Program-made: the position numbers and the translations under genes
Notes under the pieces: generated by a model
Seen by the model: the letters and a program-made list of their open reading frames with translations, nothing else
Told to the model about the DNA's origin: nothing
Database searches by the model: none
Shown: positions 23,896-33,065 of the stretch, piece by piece
Layout of the letters: each line of letters starts with the position of its first letter
How positions within the stretch are numbered: position 1 is the first letter of the stretch
From: Streptomyces sp. NBC_00102
GTDB lineage: Bacteria; Actinomycetota; Actinomycetes; Streptomycetales; Streptomycetaceae
Assembly: GCF_026343115.1 (NCBI RefSeq)
Contig: NZ_JAPEMC010000001.1
Coordinates: 2,232,001 to 2,296,000 of the forward strand
Reading direction: 5' to 3'
Length of the DNA: 64,000 bases

Positions 23896-25161
23896 ATGTC
23901 GATGAGTACGACCGCGGCTGCGGGTCCGCAGCCAAAGTGGTGGAACGGCCCGGTTTCGGGTCTGCAGAAGATCGGCCGGAGTCTTCAGCTCCCGGTGGCC
24001 GTGCTGCCCGCGGCAGGCTTGCTGGTCAGCCTCGGCAACCTGTTCGACTCGTATCTGCACGGTGCGTTCTGGGACAAGACGTCCAAGGTCCTACTCAACG
24101 GCGGTACCGCGATCCTGGACGGCACGGTCGGTCTGCCCCTGCTCTTCTGCATCGGTGTGGCGATCGGCTTCGCGAAGAAATCGGACGGTTCGACGGCGCT
24201 GGCCGCGGTGGTCGGCTTCCTGGTCTACCGGGGTGTGCTCTCCGCCTTCCCGGTGGACGACTCGGTGACCGACGCGGTGCCCGACGGTGTTCCGCAGAAC
24301 CCGGGCGTCCTCGGCGGCATCATCATCGGTCTGCTGACCGCGGTGGTCTGGCAGCGGTACCACCGCACGAAGCTGGTGGACTGGCTCGGGTTCTTCAACG
24401 GGCGCCGGCTGGTGCCGATCCTGATGGCGTTCCTCTGCGTGATCCTCGGGGTGCTCTTCGGTCTGCTGTGGCAGCCGGTCGGTGACGCGCTGACCTGGTT
24501 CGCCAAGCAGCTGATCGACCTCGGCGCCTGGGGTGCGGCGATCTTCGGTTTCGCCAACCGTCTGCTGATCCCGATCGGCATGCACCAGTTCCTGAACACC
24601 TTCTTCTGGTTCCAGGCGGGTGACTTCACGGACGCCGACGGCAACACGGTGCAGGGCGACATCTCCCGGTTCTTCGCGGAGGACCCGTCGGCGGGGCAGT
24701 TCACCTCGGGCTTCTTCCCGATCATGATGTTCGGCCTGCCCGCGGCGGCGCTGGCCATCGCGCACACCGCGCGGCCGGAGCGCCGCAAGGAGGTGGGGGG
24801 CCTGATGCTTTCGGTGGCCCTGACCTCGTTCGTCACGGGCGTGACGGAGCCGCTGGAGTTCTCGTTCATGTTCGTCGCGCCGCTCCTGTACGGCGTGCAC
24901 GCGATCCTGACCGGTGTGTCGATGGGTGTCACCTGGGCGTTCGGCGTCCACGCGGGCTTCAGTTTCTCGGCCGGGCTGATCGACCTGGTCGTCAACTGGC
25001 ATCTGGATACGAAGCCATGGCTACTGATCCCGATCGGGCTCTGCTTCGCGGTGATCTACTACGTGATCTTCCGGTTCGCGATCACCAAGTTCAATCTCCA
25101 GACACCCGGGCGGGAGCCCCCGGAGGTGGAGAAGGAGATCGAGCGGGACGTGACGAAGTAG
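23896..25161 (+). CDS. nagE2: N-acetylglucosamine PTS enzyme IIC permease
   Basis: 421 residues. About ten membrane segments are visible, with GSTALAAVVGFLVYRG, a GIHQFLNTFF-type IGMHQFLNTFF motif, and FVTGVTEPLEFSFMF, the conserved GITEPLE motif of the sugar site. It transports and phosphorylates GlcNAc together with NagF. A possible alternative start is two codons later (MSTTAAAG). S. coelicolor has two adjacent IIC genes here (nagE1 and nagE2); only one is present. It ends in a strong terminator. Confidence 0.93.
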   Translation: MSMSTTAAAGPQPKWWNGPVSGLQKIGRSLQLPVAVLPAAGLLVSLGNLFDSYLHGAFWDKTSKVLLNGGTAILDGTVGLPLLFCIGVAIGFAKKSDGSTALAAVVGFLVYRGVLSAFPVDDSVTDAVPDGVPQNPGVLGGIIIGLLTAVVWQRYHRTKLVDWLGFFNGRRLVPILMAFLCVILGVLFGLLWQPVGDALTWFAKQLIDLGAWGAAIFGFANRLLIPIGMHQFLNTFFWFQAGDFTDADGNTVQGDISRFFAEDPSAGQFTSGFFPIMMFGLPAAALAIAHTARPERRKEVGGLMLSVALTSFVTGVTEPLEFSFMFVAPLLYGVHAILTGVSMGVTWAFGVHAGFSFSAGLIDLVVNWHLDTKPWLLIPIGLCFAVIYYVIFRFAITKFNLQTPGREPPEVEKEIERDVTK

Positions 25162-25193
25162 CCGCGTCGGCCGGGGCCGAAAGCCCCCGGCCC

Positions 25194-25229
25194 CGAGGGC
25201 CCCGGACCGTGCGCGGTCCGGGGCCCTCG
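25194..25229 (+). terminator. Stem-loop terminator of nagE2
   Basis: A perfect 16-bp stem (25194-25209 with 25214-25229) and a TGCG tetraloop, 33 bases after the stop. Confidence 0.9.
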
Positions 25230-25300
25230 GTCCGTCTCCGCAGCGCCCCACCGCGTGGGTGTTTCACCCCAATTACCCCTTTGCGCCTTAGGCTCGTTCC

Positions 25301-26212
25301 ATGACTTCACCGACGACGCCCCGCATCCTCGATCTCGACCGTGAGCAGCTCGCCGCCCTGCGCGGGCGGGAGCTGACCGCTTCGGTGGCCGCTGCCGAGG
25401 GGCGGACGATGGTGGCGGAGGTGTTCGCGGACCGGGCCGCGCTCTCCGTCCGGCCCGGCGACAACGGGGTGCACAACGCCGAGTTGATGGCGGCCTTCGG
25501 TGCGGACATCGTGGTGCTGAATCTGATCGAGCGCGCCTGGGACGGGGAGCGCCTGGTGCTGCCGGGGCTGGGTGTCTTCGCGTCGATCGCCGATCTCGCG
25601 GGGTACATCGGCCGTCCGGTCGGGGTCAATCTGGAGCCGGGGGACGTGCCGGAGATCCAGCGGGCGGAGCCGGAGTTCGCGAAGCGGCTGATCGGGATGG
25701 GTGCGGCGATGCTCTGTCTGACGGCGAATCCGGGGACGGGTGGTTCCTACGAGGGGCTGGCGCGGGTGACCGGGAAGCTGCGGGACGGGCTCGGCGACGA
25801 CGTGGCGCTGTGGAGCGGGAAGATGCACCACGCGGGCCGTCCGGAGCGGCTGACGGCGGCTCGGCTGACGGCGCTGGTGGACGCGGGGGCGGACGGGGTG
25901 GTGCTGCCGTTGCCGGGGACGATGCCGGGGGTGACGAAGGAGCTGGCGGCCGGTGCGGTGGCGGCGGTGCAGGACGCGGGGGCGGTGGTGATGGGGGCGA
26001 TCGGTACGAGTCAGGAGGGTGCGCACACGGACGTGGTGCCGCAGTTGGCCCTGAACGCCAAGGAGATCGGGGTCGACGCGCATCACATCGGGGACGCGTT
26101 CCTGCCGGGCATGGGCGATCCGGAGCTGTTGTACGCGTACTCCGTGGCGGTCCGGGGACGTCGGCACACCTGGAACCGGATGGCGCTGGGCGGCCGGGGC
26201 CGCAGGGCCTGA
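25301..26212 (+). CDS. TIM-barrel protein, PEP phosphonomutase-like (DUF7916-like)
   Basis: 303 residues. The sequence reads as a phosphoenolpyruvate mutase/isocitrate lyase type barrel: VVAEVFADRAALS-like strand, FGADIVVLNLIERAWDG, GVNLEPGDVPEIQ, CLTANPGTGG, VDAGADGVVLPLPGTMPGVT. The typical PEP mutase catalytic KxGxC loop is not evident, so it is unlikely to be a true mutase. A TAGGCT -10-like hexamer lies 7 bases before the ATG, so a leaderless mRNA is likely. It follows nagE2 but behind its terminator; homologues beside sugar PTS genes hint at a role in amino-sugar metabolism. Enzyme function unproven. Confidence 0.75.
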   Translation: MTSPTTPRILDLDREQLAALRGRELTASVAAAEGRTMVAEVFADRAALSVRPGDNGVHNAELMAAFGADIVVLNLIERAWDGERLVLPGLGVFASIADLAGYIGRPVGVNLEPGDVPEIQRAEPEFAKRLIGMGAAMLCLTANPGTGGSYEGLARVTGKLRDGLGDDVALWSGKMHHAGRPERLTAARLTALVDAGADGVVLPLPGTMPGVTKELAAGAVAAVQDAGAVVMGAIGTSQEGAHTDVVPQLALNAKEIGVDAHHIGDAFLPGMGDPELLYAYSVAVRGRRHTWNRMALGGRGRRA

Positions 26213-26268
26213 CTCCGGCGGCGGACCGGACCGGCGGGGTGCGGGCGCCGGCCGGCCCGGGTCGCCGC

Positions 26269-27021
26269 TCAGATCTCGTAGACGGCGCCCGGTACGGCGA
26301 GTTCGACGGGGCCCGCGTAGACCTCGCGGGCGTCCTCGATGTTGCGTTCGGCGTCGGTCCACGGCGGGATGTGGGTGAGAACGAGTCGTCCGGCGCGGGC
26401 GCGGGCGGCGCATTCCCCTGCTTCGCGACCGTTGAGGTGGAGGTCCGGGATGTCCTCTTTGCCGTGGATGAACGATGCTTCACAGAGGAAGAGGTCGGCG
26501 TCCTCGGCGAGTTCGTCCAGGGCCTCGCAGGCACCGGTGTCGCCGGAGTAGGCGAGGGAACGGCCGCCGTGCTCGATCCGGATGCCGAAGGTGTCCACGG
26601 GGTGGCAGAGCTTCTCCGTGCGGACGGTGAAGGGGCCGATCTCGAACCAGCCGGACTTGAGCGTGCGGAAGTCGAAGACCTCGCCCATGGCGCGTTCGGA
26701 GGGGGTGTCGGCGTGGGCGGTGGTCAGCCGGCGCTCGGTGCCTTCGGGTCCGTACACGGGGAGGGCGGCGGGGCGGGTGCCGTTGTTCGGGTAGTAGCGC
26801 ACCACGAAGTACGCGCACATGTCGATGCAGTGGTCGGCGTGCAGGTGGCTGAGGAATACGGCGTCGAGGTCGTAGAGACCGACGTGGCGCTGCAGCTCGC
26901 CGAGGGCACCGTTGCCCATGTCGAGGAGCAGCCGGAAGCCGTCGGCCTCTACGAGGTAGCTCGAACAGGCCGATCCCGCGGACGGGAAGGAGCCGGAGCA
27001 GCCGACGACGGTGAGCTTCAT
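26269..27021 (-). CDS. MBL-fold metallo-hydrolase
   Basis: 250 residues. The metallo-beta-lactamase zinc motif is SHLHADHCIDM (His59, His61, Asp63, His64), with more ligands at KLCHPVDTFG and AYSGDTGACEAL, and a final LVLTHIPPW histidine. The order and the GCSGSFPSAGSACSSYLVEA start are those of the RNase Z/ElaC-like branch, but the RNase Z exosite arm is absent; many Streptomyces genomes carry this as a cytoplasmic MBL hydrolase with unknown substrate. It is convergent with the DUF7916-like gene and divergent from the PemK-like gene. Confidence 0.88.
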   Translation of the reverse strand: MKLTVVGCSGSFPSAGSACSSYLVEADGFRLLLDMGNGALGELQRHVGLYDLDAVFLSHLHADHCIDMCAYFVVRYYPNNGTRPAALPVYGPEGTERRLTTAHADTPSERAMGEVFDFRTLKSGWFEIGPFTVRTEKLCHPVDTFGIRIEHGGRSLAYSGDTGACEALDELAEDADLFLCEASFIHGKEDIPDLHLNGREAGECAARARAGRLVLTHIPPWTDAERNIEDAREVYAGPVELAVPGAVYEI

Positions 27022-27259
27022 GGAGCGTGAACCTCCGAGACGTGGCGACGGTGCGGCCGGTGGATTCGGGGGGTGCGGTCCGTCGAGCCTAAGGCGCGAT
27101 TCTCCTGGTCGCTCCTCCGCGGCCTGCCGTTGTGGGGGAACTCACCTGCGCTGTCACCGGTTCGATGGAAGCCGGGGCCGCTTCGGTCGTGCGCGCGTTC
27201 GCCGGGGAGGTGATGCGGGGGCACCGCTGTGGCGGTGCGGGCGCCGGTACGGTCGGGGG

Positions 27260-27772
27260 ATGGAAACGTACTGGTGGGTGATTCTGGCCGTACTGGTCGT
27301 GCTGGCGCTGGTGGCGTCGGTGGTGGACGGCCGGGGCCGGAGCGGTGCGCGGCGCCGGGGTGGCGAGCGGGGTACGGGGCGCCGTCCGGGCGGCCGGACG
27401 AGGCCGCCGGGCAGGGGCGCGAGGGGCGGCCCCTCGGGGCCGGGGCGGGGCGGAGTGGCCGGCCCGGTTCCGGAGCCGGGCGAGATCTGGTGGGCCGAGG
27501 TGCCGTACGAGGACGGGCCGGGTTCGAAGGACCGGCCGTGCCTGGTGCTGTCGGTACGCGGGGGCCGCGCGGTGGTCGCGAAGATCACCAGCAAGCATCA
27601 CGAGGAGCGGCCGGGGGTGATCGCGCTGCCCGCCGGGACGGTGGACGACGCGCGGGGGCGGCGGAGTTATCTGGAGACGGACGAGTTGCGGGAGGTCGCG
27701 GTGGACGGCTTCCGACGGCGGGTGGGCAGGGTCGGCCCGGATCTGTGGGGGCGGGTGCGGGGGCTGGGCTGA
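27260..27772 (+). CDS. Membrane-anchored PemK/MazF-like protein
   Basis: 170 residues. METYWWVILAVLVVLALVAS is one N-terminal membrane helix. An Arg/Gly/Pro-rich flexible linker of about 55 residues follows. The last 100 residues are a PemK/MazF-like barrel: PGEIWWAEVPYEDGPGSKDR, PCLVLSVRGGRAVVAKITSK, and YLETDELREVAV. MazF proteins are ribonuclease toxins of about 110 residues without an anchor. I see no antitoxin gene next to it, so it may have another role. GGGGG directly precedes the ATG. Confidence 0.82.
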   Translation: METYWWVILAVLVVLALVASVVDGRGRSGARRRGGERGTGRRPGGRTRPPGRGARGGPSGPGRGGVAGPVPEPGEIWWAEVPYEDGPGSKDRPCLVLSVRGGRAVVAKITSKHHEERPGVIALPAGTVDDARGRRSYLETDELREVAVDGFRRRVGRVGPDLWGRVRGLG

Positions 27773-27900
27773 GGGCTGTCCATATGCTCGTGCGGACCCC
27801 CGGCAAGGCGCGGGCACGGGTACTCGTACTGGTACGGAGACGCGGAACGCCGACGCCCCGGAGTGCGGGCGTCGGCGTCGCGGGTACACGGTGCGGGTGG

Positions 27901-29129
<1,229 letters not shown>

Positions 29130-29222
29130 GGCGTGGGCTCCTGTCGGAAGCGGGGTGGCGTGGCGCGCGTTTCAGCACCCGCGCGGGTGGTGGTGCGTGT
29201 GGTGGGGCGCTCGGGCCGGTAC

Positions 29223-29351
29223 TCAGGCCGCGGGCCCGGTGGGCAGGCTGCGACCGGGACAGATCGCACTGGAAAGCCTGCACAGGTCGACGTGCAGCCG
29301 CGCGACGAGCGGGGTGCCCGGCGTCATTTCGCTCACGTCATGAGAAACCAT
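29223..29351 (-). CDS. Cysteine-operon leader peptide (uORF)
   Basis: 42 residues, or 34 from a second in-frame ATG at 29327. It contains ARLHVDLCRLSSAICPG, the conserved actinobacterial leader-peptide motif with two Cys codons (TGC and TGT) that is found upstream of sulfur and cysteine genes. The stop lies 93 bases before the cysO start codon. Translation stalling at the Cys codons is known in mycobacteria to control the downstream operon, so cysteine-dependent attenuation is expected. No other function is likely for this small peptide. Confidence 0.82.
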   Translation of the reverse strand: MVSHDVSEMTPGTPLVARLHVDLCRLSSAICPGRSLPTGPAA

Positions 29352-29358
29352 GCGGTCA

Positions 29359-29400
29359 TCGTATCGATTCCCGTTCGGGAAACCCGAGTGTGATCTCACA
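29359..29400. promoter_or_regulatory. Candidate promoter and operators of the cysO-cysM operon
   Basis: On the minus strand, TACGAT (29359-29364) resembles a -10 element just upstream of the leader peptide. TTCCCG-TT-CGGGAA (29368-29381) is a perfect palindrome near the -35 position and TGTGA-TC-TCACA (29389-29400) is a second. No mRNA start has been measured. Confidence 0.5.
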
Positions 29401-29495
29401 TCGCGGAACAGAACCGTTCGCCATGCGGACTTCGGACCCTCGCCGGGTCCCGCGGACCCGCGCGGGGCCTCCGCATGCCCCCGTCGGCGGCCCGG

Positions 29496-29540
29496 ACGCA
29501 CGGAGACGGCGGGACCACCGGGGTCCCGCCGCCCGTGCGT
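29496..29540 (-). terminator. Stem-loop terminator of mec
   Basis: ACGCACGG and CGGCGGGACC on the left pair with GGTCCCGCCG and CCGTGCGT on the right, with a short internal loop, 50 bases after the mec stop. It separates mec from the cysO promoter. Confidence 0.8.
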
Positions 29541-29590
29541 TCCGGTGCGGCGCCTGCGCACCGGCTCCGGAACCGCGTCCGGAGGCCGTC

Positions 29591-30013
29591 TCAGGAGGAG
29601 GCGACGATCTCCACGTCCTCCTCGGTGATCACACCGTCCACGATGCGGTACGAGCGGAACTGGAACGGGCCCGCTTCGTCGGTGTCGGCGGTGGAGACGA
29701 GGACGTAGTGCGCTTCCGGCTCGTTGGCGTAGGTCACGTCGGTGCGCGAGGGGTAGGCCTCGGTCGCGGTGTGCGAGTGGTAGACGACGACCGGCTCCTC
29801 GTCGCGGTCGTCCATCTCGCGGTAGAGCTTGAGGAGATCGCCCGAGTCGAACTCGTAGAACGTGGGCGAGCGGGCGGCGTTGAGCATCGGGATGAAGCGC
29901 TCGGCGCGGCCCGTGCCGGCCGGTCCCGCGACCACGCCGCACGCCTCGTCGGGGTGGTCGGCGCGGGCGTGGGCGACGATCTGGTCGTACAGGGCCTGGG
30001 TGAGGGTCAGCAT
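29591..30013 (-). CDS. mec: JAMM/MPN+ metalloprotease Mec (CysO-cysteine peptidase)
   Basis: 140 residues. The JAMM zinc site is complete: Glu23 in HPDEACGVVAG, His79 and His81 in VVYHSHTATEAYPSRTD, Ser89 and Asp92. In Mycobacterium, Mec+ releases cysteine from the CysO-cysteine conjugate made by CysM. Here it lies upstream of the cysO-cysM operon on the same strand, separated by a terminator, so the three genes form two transcripts with one pathway. It may also trim the Met-Arg tail of CysO. Confidence 0.95.
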   Translation of the reverse strand: MLTLTQALYDQIVAHARADHPDEACGVVAGPAGTGRAERFIPMLNAARSPTFYEFDSGDLLKLYREMDDRDEEPVVVYHSHTATEAYPSRTDVTYANEPEAHYVLVSTADTDEAGPFQFRSYRIVDGVITEEDVEIVASS

Positions 30014-30212
30014 GGCGCCCAGGATAGGCAAGCGGGTCCCGGCCCGACGAGGTGCGGTGGGCCGGGACCCGGCCGGCCGCCGGGGCCGTTGGGGCGGCCG
30101 GGCGGTCCGTGGGAGAGAGGGTCGAAGGTGCGGCGGGAGCGCTGGGCGCCGCGCACGGTGGGGTGTTGGGCACCGGGACGGAGCATCCGGCGCGGGGTCG
30201 TGGGGCCCGGGG

Positions 30213-31643
30213 TCAGCGCTTGGCGAAGGCCGCGTTCTGCGGGTCGCGCGCCCTGAGCACCAGGTACGAGACGCCGAGCAGCAGCGCCCAGAACGGTGCG
30301 CAGTAGAGCGAGATCCGGGCGTCCTTGTCGACGGCCATCATCACGACGACCATGCCGATGAAGGCGAGCGCGAAGACACTGGCGTACGGGGAGCCGGGGG
30401 CCCGGAACGTGGAGTGCGGGAGTTCACCCCGGTCGGCGCGGGCGCGGTAGCGCAGCTGGCAGACGAGGATCATGATCCAGGCCCACATGCCGGAGATGGT
30501 GGCGAAGGAGACGACGTAGGTGAACGCCTGCCCGGGCCATTGGTAGTTGATCCAGACGCCGGCCATCATGAGGGCGGCCGAGAAGGTGGTGCCGACGAGC
30601 GGGGTGCCGCTGCGGGTGAGCCGGGTGAAGGCGCGGGGGCCCTGGCCGTTGAGGGCGAGGTCGCGGAGCATGCGGCCGGTGGAGTACATACCGGAGTTGC
30701 AGGAGGACAGCGCGGCGGTGAGGACGACGAAGTTGACGATCCCGGCGCCGATGCCGAGGCCCATCTTCTCGAAGGCGGCGACGAACGGGGAAACAGCGGG
30801 CTGGAATTCGGACCACGGCACCACCGACAGGATCATGATGAGCGCGCCGACGTAGAAGACGGCGATGCGCCAGGGCACGGTGTTGATCGCCTTGGGCAGG
30901 ACGGTCTTCGGGTCCTTGGACTCCCCCGCGGTGACGCCGACCAACTCGACGGCCAGGAAGGCGAACATGACGATCTGCAGGGTCATCAGTGTGCCGCTGA
31001 TGCCGTGCGGGAAGAAGCCGCCTTCGGACCAGAGGTGGGTGACCGAGGCGGTGTCTCCCGCGTCGGAGAAGCCCAGGGTGAGAATTCCGGCGCAGATGAG
31101 GATCATGCCGACGATGGCGGTCACCTTGACCATCGAGAACCAGAATTCGAGCTCGCCGAAGACCTTCACGGAGATGAGGTTGACGGCGTAGAGGACGAGG
31201 GTGAAGAAGAGTGCGGAGACCCACTGCGGAATGTCGAACCAGTACGTCATGTACTGCGCCCCGGCGGTCACTTCGGTGATTCCGGTGACGACCCAGAAGA
31301 GCCAGTAGGTCCAGCCGGTGACGAACCCGGCGAAGGGGCCCACGAATTCGCGCGCGTACTCGGAGAAGGAGCCCGACACGGGCCGGTACATGAGGAGTTC
31401 GCCGAGGGCACGCATGATGAAGAAGATGACCAGGCCCGCGACCGCGTAGGCGAGGATCAGGCTGGGCCCGGCCTTGGCGATGGCCCGGCCCGCGCCGAGG
31501 AAGAGCCCGGTGCCGATGGCTCCGCCGATGGCGATCATCTGGATCTGGCGGGCGCCCAGGCCTCGCTGGTACCCCTCGCCGCTCCCGTGGGCGTCCGTGG
31601 CGTCCCGCTCGGGCTGCCCGCTGTCGACCTCTGCGGATGTCAT
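30213..31643 (-). CDS. Amino acid permease (APC superfamily, AAT family)
   Basis: 476 residues; GGAGAAAGG lies upstream of the ATG. Twelve membrane helices are visible, with GAIGTGLFLGAGRAI at helix 1 (the substrate Gly-rich motif), ALGELLMYRPVSGSFSEYA, FWFSMVKVTAIVGMI and RMLRDLALNGQGP, all typical of the proton-coupled AAT permeases (CycA, AnsP, GabP). It should import an amino acid such as D-serine, glycine, Asn or GABA, but the substrate cannot be read. The upstream gap holds a CTGTGG-N6-CCACAG inverted repeat. Confidence 0.92.
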   Translation of the reverse strand: MTSAEVDSGQPERDATDAHGSGEGYQRGLGARQIQMIAIGGAIGTGLFLGAGRAIAKAGPSLILAYAVAGLVIFFIMRALGELLMYRPVSGSFSEYAREFVGPFAGFVTGWTYWLFWVVTGITEVTAGAQYMTYWFDIPQWVSALFFTLVLYAVNLISVKVFGELEFWFSMVKVTAIVGMILICAGILTLGFSDAGDTASVTHLWSEGGFFPHGISGTLMTLQIVMFAFLAVELVGVTAGESKDPKTVLPKAINTVPWRIAVFYVGALIMILSVVPWSEFQPAVSPFVAAFEKMGLGIGAGIVNFVVLTAALSSCNSGMYSTGRMLRDLALNGQGPRAFTRLTRSGTPLVGTTFSAALMMAGVWINYQWPGQAFTYVVSFATISGMWAWIMILVCQLRYRARADRGELPHSTFRAPGSPYASVFALAFIGMVVVMMAVDKDARISLYCAPFWALLLGVSYLVLRARDPQNAAFAKR

Positions 31644-31977
31644 GGTGCTGCGCCTTTCTCCACGACGGACCGCGACCGTGTGGGGCCGCGGACCGTGTCC
31701 TGTTCCCCCCCGGAAATGGATGGAGTGCCGCCGGCGGTCGGCCGGCGGACAGCGCCTCCGGGAACAGGGATGGCGCCCCCGGCGGTCGTGAAGATTTATC
31801 ACGGCCATGTCGGGACACCCTCGGACATTCTGTGGCGCAGACCACAGGAAAAAGCGGACAAGTGTTTCCGGCCACTGCAAAAGCGGCCGTCCGGGTGACG
31901 TGATCGTTATGCGGATTTGAGGGTCGCCTGAGCCGTCGGCCGTGCGGTGCGGGGCCGCCCGGGCGTACCGGCAGGGG
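31644..31977. promoter_or_regulatory. Intergenic region upstream of the permease
   Basis: No gene is visible. CTGTGG-CGCAGA-CCACAG at 31830-31847 is a perfect 6-bp inverted repeat. The interval must also hold the end of the DUF2017 transcript and the permease promoter. Confidence 0.45.
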
Positions 31978-32613
31978 TCAGGGCATCAGCGCTTCGAGGA
32001 GCGTTTCCTGGAGGGCGCCGAGCCAGAGGTAGGCGAGCACCATCGGCTTGCGGGGGTCGCTGTCGGGGAGCCGGTAGAGGGAGCCCTCCTGGCCCTGGTC
32101 CTCGTCGCTGACCTCCAGCCGGGTACCGATGGTCAGGCGCAGGTCGTTGAGGGTGCCGAGCCACTGGCGGGCCTGGTCGGCGGTGAGTCGGAGCTCGCCG
32201 CCGCCTTCGCCTTCTTCCTCGTCACCGCCGCCCTCACCGGAAACGTCGGAGGCGCCGGAGGCGCCGGAGGCGCCGGAGGCGAGGGAGCGGACGACGGCGA
32301 GGGCGTCCTCGCGCTTGCGGGCGCGCAGGTCGATCTCGGTGAAGCGGCGGAACTCCGAGGACGCCTCGCGCAGTTCCTTGTCGTCGTCGCCGTACGCGTC
32401 GGGGAAGAGGCGGGCGAGGGCGGGGTCCGAGGGGGGCTCGCTGGGGCCTTCGGCGAAGAGCGCGGCGAGCGGGTCCGATCCCTCGGCGGCGTCGTCCCCG
32501 GGCCCGACGAGTTCGAGGAGCTGTACGGCGAGGGAGCGCAGGATGGAGATCTCCACCTCGTCGAGCGCGACGGCCGCGCCGCCGTCGGGGGTGGCCTCGA
32601 AGTGGCCGGCCAT
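31978..32613 (-). CDS. DUF2017 domain protein
   Basis: 211 residues. The family features are EISILRSLAVQLLELV, ALARLFPDAYGDDDKELREA, SSEFRRFTEIDLRARKREDA, and RLTADQARQWLGTLNDLRLT with the end KPMVLAYLWLGALQETLLEA. An acidic, Gly/Ser-rich insert (SGASGASGASDVSGEGGGDEE type) lies in the middle. DUF2017 proteins are almost always encoded directly after clpS in actinobacteria, as here, which suggests a role with the ClpAP/ClpCP adaptor system, but none has been shown. Cytoplasmic, no membrane segment. Confidence 0.9.
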   Translation of the reverse strand: MAGHFEATPDGGAAVALDEVEISILRSLAVQLLELVGPGDDAAEGSDPLAALFAEGPSEPPSDPALARLFPDAYGDDDKELREASSEFRRFTEIDLRARKREDALAVVRSLASGASGASGASDVSGEGGGDEEEGEGGGELRLTADQARQWLGTLNDLRLTIGTRLEVSDEDQGQEGSLYRLPDSDPRKPMVLAYLWLGALQETLLEALMP

Positions 32614-32668
32614 GGGGTCTCCGATGGTGGTGGGGCGGAAGGTCGGGGGCGGTTCGGGGACGAACGCT

Positions 32669-32986
32669 CTAGTTGCGGTCCTGGGTGAGCGTGGCCCAGA
32701 GGCCGTAGCCGTGCATGGCCTGGACGTCCCGCTCCATCTCCTCGCGGCTTCCGCTGGAGACGACGGCGCGGCCCTTGTGGTGCACGTCGAGCATGAGTTT
32801 GTGGGCCTTGTCCTTGGAGTAGCCGAAGTACGCCTGGAAGACGTACGTCACGTAGCTCATGAGGTTGACGGGGTCGTTGTGCACCAGCGTCACCCAGGGG
32901 ACGTCGGGCTCGGGGACGGCGAAGGTCTCTTCGGCCGACTCGGGACGTTCGATTTCTACGGGGGAAGCGACGCTCACCCCTCCCAT
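32669..32986 (-). CDS. clpS: ATP-dependent Clp protease adaptor ClpS
   Basis: 105 residues. [20 protein letters not shown] is the ClpS signature, with the N-end-rule pocket residues (Asn-Asp, Met-Ser) in place, and the C-terminal [18 protein letters not shown] and [19 protein letters not shown] strands and helices. It delivers N-degron proteins to the Clp ATPase. The start [17 protein letters not shown] is preferred by its similarity to other Streptomyces ClpS starts; a GTG at 32977 is an alternative. DUF2017 follows 55 bases later. Confidence 0.96.
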   Translation of the reverse strand: MGGVSVASPVEIERPESAEETFAVPEPDVPWVTLVHNDPVNLMSYVTYVFQAYFGYSKDKAHKLMLDVHHKGRAVVSSGSREEMERDVQAMHGYGLWATLTQDRN

Positions 32987-33028
32987 GCTGCCACTCGACG
33001 GGGCACCGCGCACAAACCGACCCACATT

Positions 33029-33043
33029 TCGTCACTTTGACGA
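33029..33043. promoter_or_regulatory. Inverted repeat between clpS and pncB
   Basis: TCGTCA-CTT-TGACGA is a perfect 6-bp inverted repeat in the 79-base region between the divergent clpS and pncB starts. It may be an operator for one of them; the protein is not known. Confidence 0.4.
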
Positions 33044-33065
33044 GATGTGGAGTAGCATCCCTGCC

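Noticed and set aside
27260..27772. A complete toxin-antitoxin module
   Set aside because: No antitoxin gene is adjacent, and the protein has a membrane anchor.
33029..33058. TTGACG and TAGCAT as the pncB promoter
   Set aside because: The spacing is about 10 bases, too short for a normal -35/-10 pair.
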